Shown: piece by piece, positions 8,505 through 15,955 of the stretch
Layout: the number at the start of each line of letters is the position of its first letter
Numbering within the stretch: position 1 is the first letter of the stretch
NCBI GenBank assembly: GCA_900752975.1
Contig: CAADXH010000031.1
Location: 1-42,220 of the forward strand
DNA from: Bacilli bacterium
Lineage (GTDB): Bacteria; Bacillota_I; Bacilli_A; ML615J-28; CAG-313
Direction of reading: 5' to 3'
DNA length: 42,220 nucleotides
The notes under the pieces: model-generated
Told to the model about the DNA's origin: nothing
The model's input: the letters and a program-made list of their open reading frames with translations, nothing else
Databases searched by the model: none
Position numbers and translations under genes: made by a program

Positions 8505-9075
8505 TGCTACTAATTACTTATATTTGGCAGTTGTAAATGATGACAATACTGAAGCATACGCATTTACAAGAATGGGTAAAAATGATCATTCTGAAACATT
8601 AACTAACTTTTTAGATGACTTCTTAAAAAGCCACAATATTAAGATAGAAGATATCACAGAGATATATGTAGGCAGAGGCCCTGGTTCATATACTGGCTTA
8701 AGAATAGCAGGAACCGTAGGTAAAGTATTTGCTTTCATTAAGAATCTTCCTTTCTATAGTTTTTCATCTTTAGATTTAATTGCTTCTAAATATTTAGAAA
8801 GTGATGGAAAATATAAAGCTTTGATTAAAGCTAAAAAGAATTATAGTTACCTAAAAACCTACACGGTAAAAGGAACAATAAAAGTAGATCAAGAAGATAC
8901 TTTCCTATCAGATGAGGAACTTTCTAAGTATGATGACTATCAACCAATAGTAGTTGATGATAATACTTTTACAAATGGCGAAAAAATGGCTTTAAATATT
9001 CTTAAATATAAAATGTATAAAGAAGAGGATAAATATGATTATGTTCCAAACTATCTAAGAAGTGAACTATCATGA
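8485..9075 (+). CDS. tsaB: tRNA t6A biosynthesis protein TsaB
   Basis: The start is set at ATG 8485 because GGAGATGG lies 7-13 bases upstream; an ATG three codons earlier overlaps that site. The 196-residue protein has the ASKHA-fold signature of TsaB: IDSATN near the N-terminus and GRGPGSYTGLRIA (residues 63-75). It lacks the metal-binding histidines of TsaD, as expected for this non-catalytic dimer partner. It ends in a 4-base overlap with rimI. Confidence 0.93.
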   Translation: MKLFIDSATNYLYLAVVNDDNTEAYAFTRMGKNDHSETLTNFLDDFLKSHNIKIEDITEIYVGRGPGSYTGLRIAGTVGKVFAFIKNLPFYSFSSLDLIASKYLESDGKYKALIKAKKNYSYLKTYTVKGTIKVDQEDTFLSDEELSKYDDYQPIVVDDNTFTNGEKMALNILKYKMYKEEDKYDYVPNYLRSELS

Positions 9076-9503
9076 TTAGACAACTAGAAGAAAAAGACAT
9101 AACAACAATTGTAGAATTAGAAGAAAAAATATTTGGTGAAACATTAGGAGTAGAAATGCTTCACAGTGAACTTTCTAATCCCCTAGTATGGTTTAGGGTG
9201 ATCGAAAACGAAAACCAAGTAATCGGTTATATTGGTGGATACTTTTATGATGGTGCTGGCGAAATCATTAATTTTCTAATTGATGATATATATCAAAGAA
9301 AAGGATATGGAACACTTCTTTTTAATAGTTTAATAGAAGAATCACGTGCGGCAGGTATTAAACAAATAACCCTTGAAGTAAAAGAAACAAATATTAAAGG
9401 TATTAACTTCTATACTAAAAACGAATTTAAACAAATATCAGTTAGAAAGCATTACTATAAAGATGGGGAAAATGCCCTAGTAATGATGAAGGAAATAAAA
9501 TGA
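9072..9503 (+). CDS. rimI: GNAT acetyltransferase, RimI type
   Basis: The 143-residue protein is a single GNAT domain; QRKGYGT (75-81) is the acetyl-CoA pyrophosphate-binding loop and INFYTKNEF is the typical C-terminal motif. RimI acetylates the N-terminus of ribosomal protein S18. Its place between tsaB and tsaD, with 4-base overlaps on both sides, is the standard Firmicutes arrangement. Substrate assignment rests on family and context. Confidence 0.9.
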   Translation: MIRQLEEKDITTIVELEEKIFGETLGVEMLHSELSNPLVWFRVIENENQVIGYIGGYFYDGAGEIINFLIDDIYQRKGYGTLLFNSLIEESRAAGIKQITLEVKETNIKGINFYTKNEFKQISVRKHYYKDGENALVMMKEIK

Positions 9504-10453
9504 AAATATTAGGAATAGAATCAAGTTGCGATGAAACTAGTGTAGCGATAGTTGAAGATGGAAAAAAAGTGTGGAGTAATGTTATTTACACACAAATAGA
9601 AATTCACAAACAATACGGTGGGGTTGTTCCTGAAGTTGCAAGTAGACATCACATTGAAAAAATTACATATGTAATAGATCAAGCTCTAAAAGAAGCAGGA
9701 CTAACATTAGATGAAATAGATAAGGTTGCGGTTACAGCTGAACCAGGTTTAATAGGTTCATTAATGGTTGGAATAAATGCGGCCAAAACCATTGGACTTG
9801 TTTTTCATAAACCAGTAATTATGGTAAATCATATTCATGGGCATATATATGCAAACTATCTTGAGTCTGATTTTAGTTTTCCACTTCTTGCTTTAGTTGT
9901 ATCAGGTGGACATACTGAACTAGTGCTAATGAAAGATCACTATGAGTTTGAAGTATTAGGTGAAACACTAGATGATGCTGTTGGTGAGGCATACGATAAA
10001 ATTGCAAGAGTTGTTGAAGTTGGTTACCCTGGAGGGCCTATCATTGATAAAATGGCAGCAGAGGGTGAGCCAACCTATGAACTACCACGCGTAAAACTAA
10101 GTAAAGACAGTTATGATTTTAGCTTCTCAGGCCTAAAGTCAGCTGTTATAAACTTACATCATAAAGCAGAACAAAAAGGTGAAACTCTAAATTACAATAA
10201 TCTTGCGGCTAGTTTCCAAGCCTCTGTTGTTGATGTACTTTGCATGAAAACTAAAAAAGCAGCTTTAGAATATGGCGTAAAACAAGTAATCATTGCTGGT
10301 GGTGTAGCTGCAAACAAAGGATTAAGAAGTAGAATGCAAGAAGAAATGGATAAACTTGGAATTAAACTAACCGTTCCAAAATTCAAATATTGTACTGACA
10401 ATGCAGCAATGATAGCAGTTGCTGGATACTTTAAAGATAAAACAGGAAAATAG
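9500..10453 (+). CDS. tsaD: tRNA N6-adenosine threonylcarbamoyltransferase TsaD
   Basis: The protein of 317 residues opens with ILGIESSCDETSVA and has HIHGHI with the metal ligands H111 and H115, AEPGLIGSL (80-88) for nucleotide binding, and a late CTDNAAMIA motif. It transfers the threonylcarbamoyl group from threonylcarbamoyl-AMP to tRNA A37. It is slightly shorter than many homologues (about 335-345) through a compact C-terminus. It overlaps rimI by 4 bases and is followed by a strong hairpin, so it ends the operon. Confidence 0.97.
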   Translation: MKILGIESSCDETSVAIVEDGKKVWSNVIYTQIEIHKQYGGVVPEVASRHHIEKITYVIDQALKEAGLTLDEIDKVAVTAEPGLIGSLMVGINAAKTIGLVFHKPVIMVNHIHGHIYANYLESDFSFPLLALVVSGGHTELVLMKDHYEFEVLGETLDDAVGEAYDKIARVVEVGYPGGPIIDKMAAEGEPTYELPRVKLSKDSYDFSFSGLKSAVINLHHKAEQKGETLNYNNLAASFQASVVDVLCMKTKKAALEYGVKQVIIAGGVAANKGLRSRMQEEMDKLGIKLTVPKFKYCTDNAAMIAVAGYFKDKTGK

Positions 10454-10481
10454 TATATATAAATTTAATAATAAAAATTCA

Positions 10482-10534
10482 AAAATGTTACTTTTGAACT
10501 AACCAAACAAGTGCTAGTCTGAAAGTAACATTTT
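10482..10534 (+). terminator. Long inverted repeat after tsaD, probable terminator
   Basis: AAAATGTTACTTT (from 10482) pairs perfectly with AAAGTAACATTTT (10522-10534), a 13-bp stem with a loop of about 27 bases. The arm ends in TTTT. It closes the tsaD operon; the long loop is unusual for an intrinsic terminator. Confidence 0.6.
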
Positions 10535-10600
10535 AATTTATAATTAAAAAAATGAAAGAATAAAAATTACCGTTATCGGAAATAATTTGCACTAAATTAT

Positions 10601-10629
10601 CTGACATATTTCCAACAATGGTATATAAT
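10601..10629 (+). promoter_or_regulatory. Promoter of the small HTH gene
   Basis: CTGACA (10601-10606) and TATAAT (10624-10629) are 17 bases apart, nearly the consensus sigma-A promoter. The start of the small gene is 30 bases downstream. Confidence 0.7.
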
Positions 10630-10658
10630 GATAAAAGTTAAAGTGGAGGTAAATTGTG

Positions 10659-10817
10659 ATGTTTGTATCAGTCAAAGAAATTGCGAAAAAATGGAATGTT
10701 TTAGATAGAATGGTTAGAAATTATTGTGCTCATGGTAGAATCCCAGGAACATTTTTGACAGGCAAAACTTGGAACGTTCCTGTAGATGCAGTAAAATCTG
10801 AAAGAGAATTGACATAA
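10659..10817 (+). CDS. Small helix-turn-helix protein (excisionase/MerR-like fold), 52 residues
   Basis: ATG 10659 (or GTG 10656) follows a clear GGAGG at 10645-10649. The 52-residue product reads SVKEIAKKWNV, RMVRNYCAHGRIPG and KTWNVPVDAV, the pattern of the compact winged helix found in excisionases and small HTH_17-type proteins: helix, recognition helix with R.(Y/L)C..G.IPG, then a wing ending W.(I/V)P.DA. It should bind DNA; the target is unknown. The gene has its own promoter and stands alone between the tsaD terminator and the oad leader. No integrase or phage genes are nearby. Confidence 0.75.
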   Translation: MFVSVKEIAKKWNVLDRMVRNYCAHGRIPGTFLTGKTWNVPVDAVKSERELT

Positions 10818-10914
10818 CCATAGCAATAGTTCAGTATATTATATAGTAAATTGTATTAGGCTTTAATATGGAAAAAAATATCAAAGTGTTTAAAATGAAA
10901 AAAAAACGTAAGTG

Positions 10915-10963
10915 TGTTATAATATAAAAAATTTTGGTGTTTTTTTTGGCCAATAAAAACACT
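10915..10963 (+). promoter_or_regulatory. Extended -10 promoter and 5' hairpin of the oad operon
   Basis: TGTTATAAT at 10915-10923 is an extended -10 element; no clear -35 is seen. Starting about 13 bases later, GTGTTTTT (10937-10944) pairs with AAAAACAC (10955-10962) around a 10-base loop, so the transcript would carry a hairpin near its 5' end, which might stabilise or regulate it. The leader to the oadA start is then about 125 bases. Confidence 0.5.
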
Positions 10964-11000
10964 TAAATTTTTAATGATATAGCATAACTACATCATTTAA

Positions 11001-11017
11001 TTTAACATATTGTTAAA
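11001..11017 (+). promoter_or_regulatory. Perfect 17-base palindrome in the oad leader
   Basis: TTTAACA-TAT-TGTTAAA at 11001-11017 is a perfect inverted repeat between the promoter and the oadA ribosome site. It could be an operator. It is not the CcpA (cre) pattern, and it is the inside-out order of the Rex consensus. Confidence 0.4.
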
Positions 11018-11055
11018 CAAAGATAAAAACAATTATAAGAAGGATGGTAGAAAAA

Positions 11056-12438
11056 ATGGGAGTTAAAATTGTTGATACTTCATTAAGAGATGGACATCAA
11101 TCATTACTTGCTACAAGATTACCTATTTCAGACATACTTCCAGTTGCTGAAGAATTAGATAAAGCTGGATATTATGCTCTTGAAGTATGGGGCGGTGCAG
11201 TATTTGATGCATGTATTCGTTTTTTAGACGAAGATCCATGGGAAAGATTACGTTTAATTCGTAAGGCTTGTCCTAACACAAAATTACAAATGTTATTTAG
11301 AGGACAAAACATTTTAGGTTATCGTCATTATTCTGATGAACTTGTTGAAAAGTTTGTTGAAAAATCACTTTCAAATGGAATTGACATAATTCGTGTATTT
11401 GATGCTTTAAATGATTTACGTAATTTAAAGAGCGCAGTAAATGCCACTAAAAAGTACAAAGGACATTGTCAAATTGCTTTGTCTTATACAACTAGCCCAG
11501 TTCATACAATTGACTACTATGTTGGTCTTGCTAAAGAAGTAGAAGAAATGGGTGCCGATTCAATATGTATCAAGGATATGGCGGGAGTATTATTACCAAA
11601 AGATGCTTATGAACTAGTTTCTAGAATTAAAGCTGAAATTAATATTCCACTTGAACTTCATACACATTGTACTGGTGGTGTAGCCGAAATGACAGTAATG
11701 AAAGCCATTGAAGCTGGTATTGATATTGTTGATACTGCATTATCACCATTAAGTGGTGGTACTAGCCAACCATCAACAGAATCACTTGTTTATGCTTTAC
11801 AAGGAACTAAATATGATACAGGCCTAAACATTGATGCTCTTAATAAAGCAGCTGAAAAGTTAACTGTTTCAAAAGATAGATTCTTAAAGAATGGTGGATT
11901 AAATCCAAAAGCTTTAACCGTAAATCCAAGAATTTTAAAATATCAAGTACCTGGTGGTATGTTATCTAACCTTATGAGTCAATTAAATGCTCAAGGTGCA
12001 ATGGATAAATATGATGAAGTGTTAAAGGAAATACCAAGAGTTCGTAAGGATTTAGGTTATCCTCCACTAGTAACACCAATGTCACAAATGGTTGGTACTC
12101 AAGCTGTTATGAACGTAATCAGTGGTGAACGTTATAAGATGTCACCAAAAGAAGTAAAAGAATATCTATGTGGTCATTATGGTAAAGCTCCAGCACCAGT
12201 TAATGAAGAAATAAGAAAAAAGATTATTGGTGATGAAAAGGTTATTACTTATAGACCTGCTGATGATATTAAACCTGAATTTGATGAAATGAAAAAGAAA
12301 TATGCAGATATCGTTAAATGTGATGAAGATGTTCTTACATGTGCGTTATTTGAAAATGTTGCGGTTAAGTTCTTACAACATCGTAATGCTCCAAAAACAG
12401 ACGATGAAGTAGAAGAATTTAATGTAGTTATAGGGTAG
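11056..12438 (+). CDS. oadA: Oxaloacetate decarboxylase alpha subunit, carboxyltransferase only
   Basis: The start is ATG 11056 since AGAAGGATGG lies just upstream; an in-frame ATG at 11044 overlaps that site. The 460-residue protein has the PYC/OadA carboxyltransferase barrel: DTSLRDGHQSLLATR at the N-terminus, IKDMAG with the lysine near the metal site, and LHTHCTGG with the metal-binding histidines, then the conserved second domain. It moves the carboxyl group of oxaloacetate to biotin. The biotin-carrier domain usually fused at the C-terminus is absent and is encoded as a separate gene two positions downstream. It is the first gene of the decarboxylase operon. Confidence 0.93.
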   Translation: MGVKIVDTSLRDGHQSLLATRLPISDILPVAEELDKAGYYALEVWGGAVFDACIRFLDEDPWERLRLIRKACPNTKLQMLFRGQNILGYRHYSDELVEKFVEKSLSNGIDIIRVFDALNDLRNLKSAVNATKKYKGHCQIALSYTTSPVHTIDYYVGLAKEVEEMGADSICIKDMAGVLLPKDAYELVSRIKAEINIPLELHTHCTGGVAEMTVMKAIEAGIDIVDTALSPLSGGTSQPSTESLVYALQGTKYDTGLNIDALNKAAEKLTVSKDRFLKNGGLNPKALTVNPRILKYQVPGGMLSNLMSQLNAQGAMDKYDEVLKEIPRVRKDLGYPPLVTPMSQMVGTQAVMNVISGERYKMSPKEVKEYLCGHYGKAPAPVNEEIRKKIIGDEKVITYRPADDIKPEFDEMKKKYADIVKCDEDVLTCALFENVAVKFLQHRNAPKTDDEVEEFNVVIG

Positions 12439-12447
12439 GTAACAAAT

Positions 12448-13188
12448 ATGAAAAAATTAGTTAAAGTATTTTCACTTATTGCGATAGTGACCCTTGTCTT
12501 TACTTGTACAAGTTGTACTTCTAAAAAGAATTATGTCGGAGATAAAAAATATTCAGAATTTACATCTTCAGATAAAATAGCAGAAGCCAAAGCTGAAGCA
12601 TCTGAAGGTAACGTTTTTGTTGGATTTTTATATTTCGATGAAGAAAATCCTGGTGAATCAGTCTTATATACTGATGTTACAAAAGTTCCAGATGATTTAA
12701 AAGATAAGGCTGTAGCAATTTATGTAACTGAAAATGAAAAGTTAAGTGGTGATAGTTATTCATTACCAAAACTTCCTACAGGACTTTCACTTGGTGCGAA
12801 TTTTTCTGGCTGGTTTGTGGAAAATAGTGATGATTCAATGACTAGAATTACAACAGTTGAACAAGCACAAGCTGCAGGAATAGTTCATGCTAAATACATT
12901 AGTTATGGTGAAGGTGGTCTAGTTGTTCTAATTTGTATGGCAATCGTATTCTTAATGCTTGCTTTATTATGTGGTATCGTAGCATTATTTAAGTTTATCG
13001 CTCCTAAGAAAAAACAAGAAGCACAAACTAAAAACGCAGTACTACCACAATTAGAACCAACCAAACCATTTACAATGGAAGATATTACTGATGATGATAT
13101 GATGGCAGCAGCACTTGTTGCGACTATCGATTATCATAATGAAATTCATGAAGACGTTAGAGTTATTTCAATAAAGGAAATTAAATAG
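12448..13188 (+). CDS. OadG-like gamma subunit fused to an N-terminal lipoprotein domain
   Basis: The 246-residue protein starts with a lipoprotein signal (lipobox near CTSC, about residues 20-23), then an extracytoplasmic region of about 130 residues of no known family, one membrane helix (about 157-185, GLVVLICMAIVFLMLALLCG) and a short cytoplasmic tail. The tail ends AAALVATIDYHNEIHEDVRVISIKEI, which resembles the C-terminal region of OadG subunits. OadG is usually 80-120 residues, links alpha to beta and binds zinc. Position between the carboxyltransferase and biotin-carrier genes supports a gamma role. The extra outer domain is unusual. Lipid attachment is inferred from the motif. Confidence 0.75.
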   Translation: MKKLVKVFSLIAIVTLVFTCTSCTSKKNYVGDKKYSEFTSSDKIAEAKAEASEGNVFVGFLYFDEENPGESVLYTDVTKVPDDLKDKAVAIYVTENEKLSGDSYSLPKLPTGLSLGANFSGWFVENSDDSMTRITTVEQAQAAGIVHAKYISYGEGGLVVLICMAIVFLMLALLCGIVALFKFIAPKKKQEAQTKNAVLPQLEPTKPFTMEDITDDDMMAAALVATIDYHNEIHEDVRVISIKEIK

Positions 13189-13197
13189 GAGGATACT

Positions 13198-13548
13198 ATG
13201 AAAGTTTATAAAGTTAAAGTTAACGGAAAAGTTTATGAAGTTGAATTAGAAAGTGTAAAAGAATCAGATGCTAAAATTACAGCACCTACACCTGCTGCAG
13301 CACCAGTAGCTGCTGCTCCTGCTCAAAGTGGTGCAGGAAAAGATCTTGTTGCTCCAATGGCTGGAACAATTCTAGATGTAAGAGTAAATGTTGGCCAAAC
13401 TGTAAAAGTTGGTGATGTTATTTGTATTCTTGAAGCAATGAAACTAGAAAACGAAGTAGTAGCTGACTGCAATGGTGTTATTACATCAATCGCTGTTACA
13501 AAAGGTACTGCTGTTAAAAACGGACAACTTATCGCAAAGATCGGGTAA
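13198..13548 (+). CDS. Biotin carboxyl carrier protein of the decarboxylase
   Basis: The 116-residue protein has a short N-terminal segment, an Ala/Pro-rich flexible linker (about 27-46) and a biotinyl domain with the EAMKLEN motif, K82 being the biotinylated lysine. It shuttles the carboxyl group from the carboxyltransferase to the membrane beta subunit. AGGAGG just before the ATG is a strong ribosome site. It matches the C-terminal part of fused OadA proteins or a stand-alone gcdC/mmdC-type subunit. Confidence 0.93.
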   Translation: MKVYKVKVNGKVYEVELESVKESDAKITAPTPAAAPVAAAPAQSGAGKDLVAPMAGTILDVRVNVGQTVKVGDVICILEAMKLENEVVADCNGVITSIAVTKGTAVKNGQLIAKIG

Positions 13549-13554
13549 TGTATT

Positions 13555-14718
13555 ATGAATATTGGCGATTTAATTAAAAATTTTATCGACCAAATGGGAT
13601 TTATGGGTGATCCTGCATCATTACTTTTAAGACTTGTAATGATTATTGTTGCATGTGTCTTAATCTTTCTCGCTGTAAAGAAAGACTTTGAACCATACCT
13701 ATTAATTCCAATTGGTATTGGTATGTTACTTGTAAATTTAGCTCCAGGCCTTTATGCTCAAGGCACAAACGGTGAAGCAAATGGATTGTTGTATTCTTTC
13801 CATAAAGGTGTTGAATGGGAAATCTTTCCTCCACTTATCTTCTTAGGCATAGGTGCAACAACAGACTTTGGTCCACTAATTTCAAGACCTAGTAGTTTAC
13901 TTCTTGGTGCTGCTGCTCAACTTGGTATTTTTATTACTTTCTTTGGTGCGTTACTTCTTGGTTTTAATGCTTTAGAAGCTGCATCAATTGGTATTATTGG
14001 TGGTGCTGATGGACCTACTGCCATTTTCCTTTCTAACAAATTGTTGAAAGGAGCTCAAGGCGGACAAATGCTTTGTGCATCTATAGCAGTAGTTGCCTAC
14101 TCATATATGGCTCTAGTTCCAGTAATTCAACCTCCAATTATTAAGGCTCTAACAACTAAAGAAGAAAGAAAAATCAAAATGGTAGAACCACGTGTTGTAT
14201 CAAGAAGAGAAAGAATTATCTTTCCAATTGTTGTTATGTTCGTAGTTATTTTATTAATACCTTCTTGTGCATCATTAATTGGTATGCTAATGTTAGGTAA
14301 CCTAATTAAAGAATCTGGTGTTGTTCCTAATCTAGTTGATGCTGCTGCGAAGACATTATTATACGCAATTACTATTTTCTTAGGACTTGCTGTAGGTGCT
14401 ACCGCAACATTAAGTGGTCCAACTGAAGCATTAGAATTCTTAAAGATCTTAATTCTTGGTATGATTGCATTTAGTTTCGCTACGGCTGGTGGTGTTTTAG
14501 TAGGTAAAATTATGTGCAAATTATCAGGTGGTAAGATTAATCCAATGATTGGTGCTGCCGGTGTATCAGCAGTTCCAATGGCCGCACGTGTAGTTCATAA
14601 GATTGGATTAGAAGAAGATAAATCTAATTACTTATTAATGCATGCAATGGGACCAAACGTAGCTGGTGTTATTGGTAGTGCTGTCGCCGCAGGATTACTA
14701 TTAAGTATTTTTGGATAA
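13555..14718 (+). CDS. oadB: Sodium-pumping oxaloacetate decarboxylase beta subunit
   Basis: The 387-residue membrane protein has many hydrophobic helices and the family motif GGADGPTAIF (149-158), whose Asp (D152) corresponds to the conserved aspartate in the ion path. It decarboxylates carboxybiotin and exports Na+. The C-terminal half keeps SGPTEALEFLKI, GKINPMIGAAGVSAVPMAARV and HAMGPNVAGVIGSA. It could equally be called GcdB/MmdB by family, but the OadA-type carboxyltransferase upstream favours oxaloacetate. It ends the operon before a terminator. Confidence 0.93.
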   Translation: MNIGDLIKNFIDQMGFMGDPASLLLRLVMIIVACVLIFLAVKKDFEPYLLIPIGIGMLLVNLAPGLYAQGTNGEANGLLYSFHKGVEWEIFPPLIFLGIGATTDFGPLISRPSSLLLGAAAQLGIFITFFGALLLGFNALEAASIGIIGGADGPTAIFLSNKLLKGAQGGQMLCASIAVVAYSYMALVPVIQPPIIKALTTKEERKIKMVEPRVVSRRERIIFPIVVMFVVILLIPSCASLIGMLMLGNLIKESGVVPNLVDAAAKTLLYAITIFLGLAVGATATLSGPTEALEFLKILILGMIAFSFATAGGVLVGKIMCKLSGGKINPMIGAAGVSAVPMAARVVHKIGLEEDKSNYLLMHAMGPNVAGVIGSAVAAGLLLSIFG

Positions 14719-14727
14719 GATTTATGA

Positions 14728-14758
14728 AGAGATTTAGTTTTAGACTAAGTCTCTTTTT
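14728..14758 (+). terminator. Terminator after oadB
   Basis: AGAGATTTAG (14728-14737) pairs with CTAAGTCTCT (14745-14754) as a 10-bp stem with one G-T pair, followed by a run of Ts. A standard intrinsic terminator. Confidence 0.85.
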
Positions 14759-14786
14759 ACGTTATAAAATTATTCTAACCAGTTGC

Positions 14787-14814
14787 TTGCAAAAAATTAA
14801 AGTTGTGTTATACT
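14787..14814 (+). promoter_or_regulatory. Promoter of birA
   Basis: TTGCAA (14787-14792) and TATACT (14809-14814) lie 16 bases apart, with a TG one base before the -10 (extended -10). The birA start is 20 bases downstream. Confidence 0.6.
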
Positions 14815-14833
14815 ATTAAAAGGATGTGATAAA

Positions 14834-15580
14834 ATGAATGATTTACTAGACAGTAAGATAATTAAAGATAAGTGTAAATATGATGTTGATATTGTAGTAT
14901 TTGATGAAATTGATTCAACAAATAGATATGCGAAGGAACTAGAAAAAGATAAAACAATTGTTATTTCTGATACCCAAAGTAATGGAAGAGGACGATTAGG
15001 ACGTGATTTTTTGTCATCTAAGGGAAAGGGAATATATATGAGTATCCTTCTAAAATATGATGAAAAAATGCTTGATCCGACTCTCCTTACATGCTTTACT
15101 GGTACTGTTGTATCTAAAGTTTTTGAGCATTTATTGGGGCTAAATCCAGGCATTAAATGGGTTAATGATATATATATAAACAATAAAAAAGTATGTGGTA
15201 TTTTAGTTGAATCAGTTATCAAAAATAATAATTTCGATAAATTTATAGTAGGAATTGGCATCAATGTTTATAAACAAGAATTTCCTATTGAGTTAGTGGA
15301 TAAAATAACTACACTTGAAGATAACACAAAAATAAAGGTATCAAGAAATGAGATAATTGCCTCAATTATTAATGAATTTTTTGATAATCTAAATAAGCCA
15401 TTTATGGATTATTACAAAGATAAAATGATCTTAAAACAAAAACTAGTAGAGATTAATGAACGTGATAAAAGATATATGGCAGAAGTAATTGATGTAAGTG
15501 ATAGTGGAGAACTTATTATTAAGTATAATGGAGAACTTAAAAAACTTTATACAGGGGAAGTTGTAAGGGTAAAAATGTAA
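14834..15580 (+). CDS. birA: Biotin-protein ligase (no repressor domain)
   Basis: The 248-residue protein lacks the N-terminal winged helix of dual-function BirA, so it is a ligase only. Motifs are DEIDSTN (24-30), GRGRLGR (51-57) for biotinyl-AMP, KWVNDIY, KKVCGILVE with the substrate-contact lysine, and GIGINV; a C-terminal SH3-like domain follows (about 205-248). It joins biotin to a carrier lysine using ATP. It sits directly after the oad operon, whose carrier is the obvious substrate. A promoter and terminator of its own suggest separate expression. Confidence 0.93.
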   Translation: MNDLLDSKIIKDKCKYDVDIVVFDEIDSTNRYAKELEKDKTIVISDTQSNGRGRLGRDFLSSKGKGIYMSILLKYDEKMLDPTLLTCFTGTVVSKVFEHLLGLNPGIKWVNDIYINNKKVCGILVESVIKNNNFDKFIVGIGINVYKQEFPIELVDKITTLEDNTKIKVSRNEIIASIINEFFDNLNKPFMDYYKDKMILKQKLVEINERDKRYMAEVIDVSDSGELIIKYNGELKKLYTGEVVRVKM

Positions 15581-15585
15581 GAAAT

Positions 15586-15625
15586 AGTAGACTTAAGTCA
15601 TTAAAGATTTAGGTCTACTTTTTTT
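15586..15625 (+). terminator. Terminator after birA
   Basis: AGTAGACTTAAGTC (15586-15599) pairs with GATTTAGGTCTACT (15606-15619) as a 14-bp stem with two G-T pairs and a 6-base loop, then seven Ts. Confidence 0.9.
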
Positions 15626-15651
15626 CTTTTCTAATTTTTTGATTTTACTGC

Positions 15652-15680
15652 TTGAAATAAAACGGACTTTGTGTTATAAT
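15652..15680 (+). promoter_or_regulatory. Promoter of the groES-groEL operon
   Basis: TTGAAA (15652-15657) and TATAAT (15675-15680) are spaced 17 bases and the -10 is extended by TGT. No CIRCE element (TTAGCACTC, 9 bases, GAGTGCTAA) is seen anywhere between birA and groES, so HrcA control is not evident. Confidence 0.8.
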
Positions 15681-15708
15681 CAATATATAATAGGGAGGAT
15701 TTTGCATT

Positions 15709-15954
15709 ATGATTAAACCTTTAGATAAAAATGTATTAGTTAAAAGTCAAGAAATGAAAACTCTAGGAGGAATTTACTTACCTCAAACTGATACTGACTT
15801 TTTTGTAGTAGTGGGTGTTGGTAAAAATGTTATGGAAGTAAAAGAAGGTAATGTAGTAATAATTAATCAAGCAACCTCAAAACTTATAAAGTATCAAAAT
15901 GAAAATTATTATCTTGTAAAAGAAGAAAATATATTAGGAATAGTGGAGGAGTAA
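15709..15954 (+). CDS. groES: Short divergent co-chaperonin GroES
   Basis: The 81-residue protein begins IKPLDKNVLVK and has the mobile loop core TLGGIYLP, then VGVGKNV and a C-terminal YYLVKEENILGIVEE, as in Cpn10. The family is usually 94-97 residues; here the segment after the mobile loop and the roof hairpin region are shortened. It caps GroEL during folding cycles. GGGAGGA precedes the ATG by 9 bases. The groEL start follows after one base. Confidence 0.9.
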   Translation: MIKPLDKNVLVKSQEMKTLGGIYLPQTDTDFFVVVGVGKNVMEVKEGNVVIINQATSKLIKYQNENYYLVKEENILGIVEE

Positions 15955-15955
15955 T

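Noticed and set aside
10482..10534. Riboswitch or T-box in the gap after tsaD
   Set aside because: Only a simple long inverted repeat is seen, with none of the conserved cores of known riboswitch classes; it follows a stop codon as a terminator would.
11044..11055. ATG at 11044 as the oadA start
   Set aside because: It overlaps the ribosome site AGAAGGATGG that serves ATG 11056, and the family start is the MGVKIVDT segment.
15620..15708. CIRCE operator upstream of groES
   Set aside because: The inverted repeat TTAGCACTC-GAGTGCTAA is not present between birA and groES.
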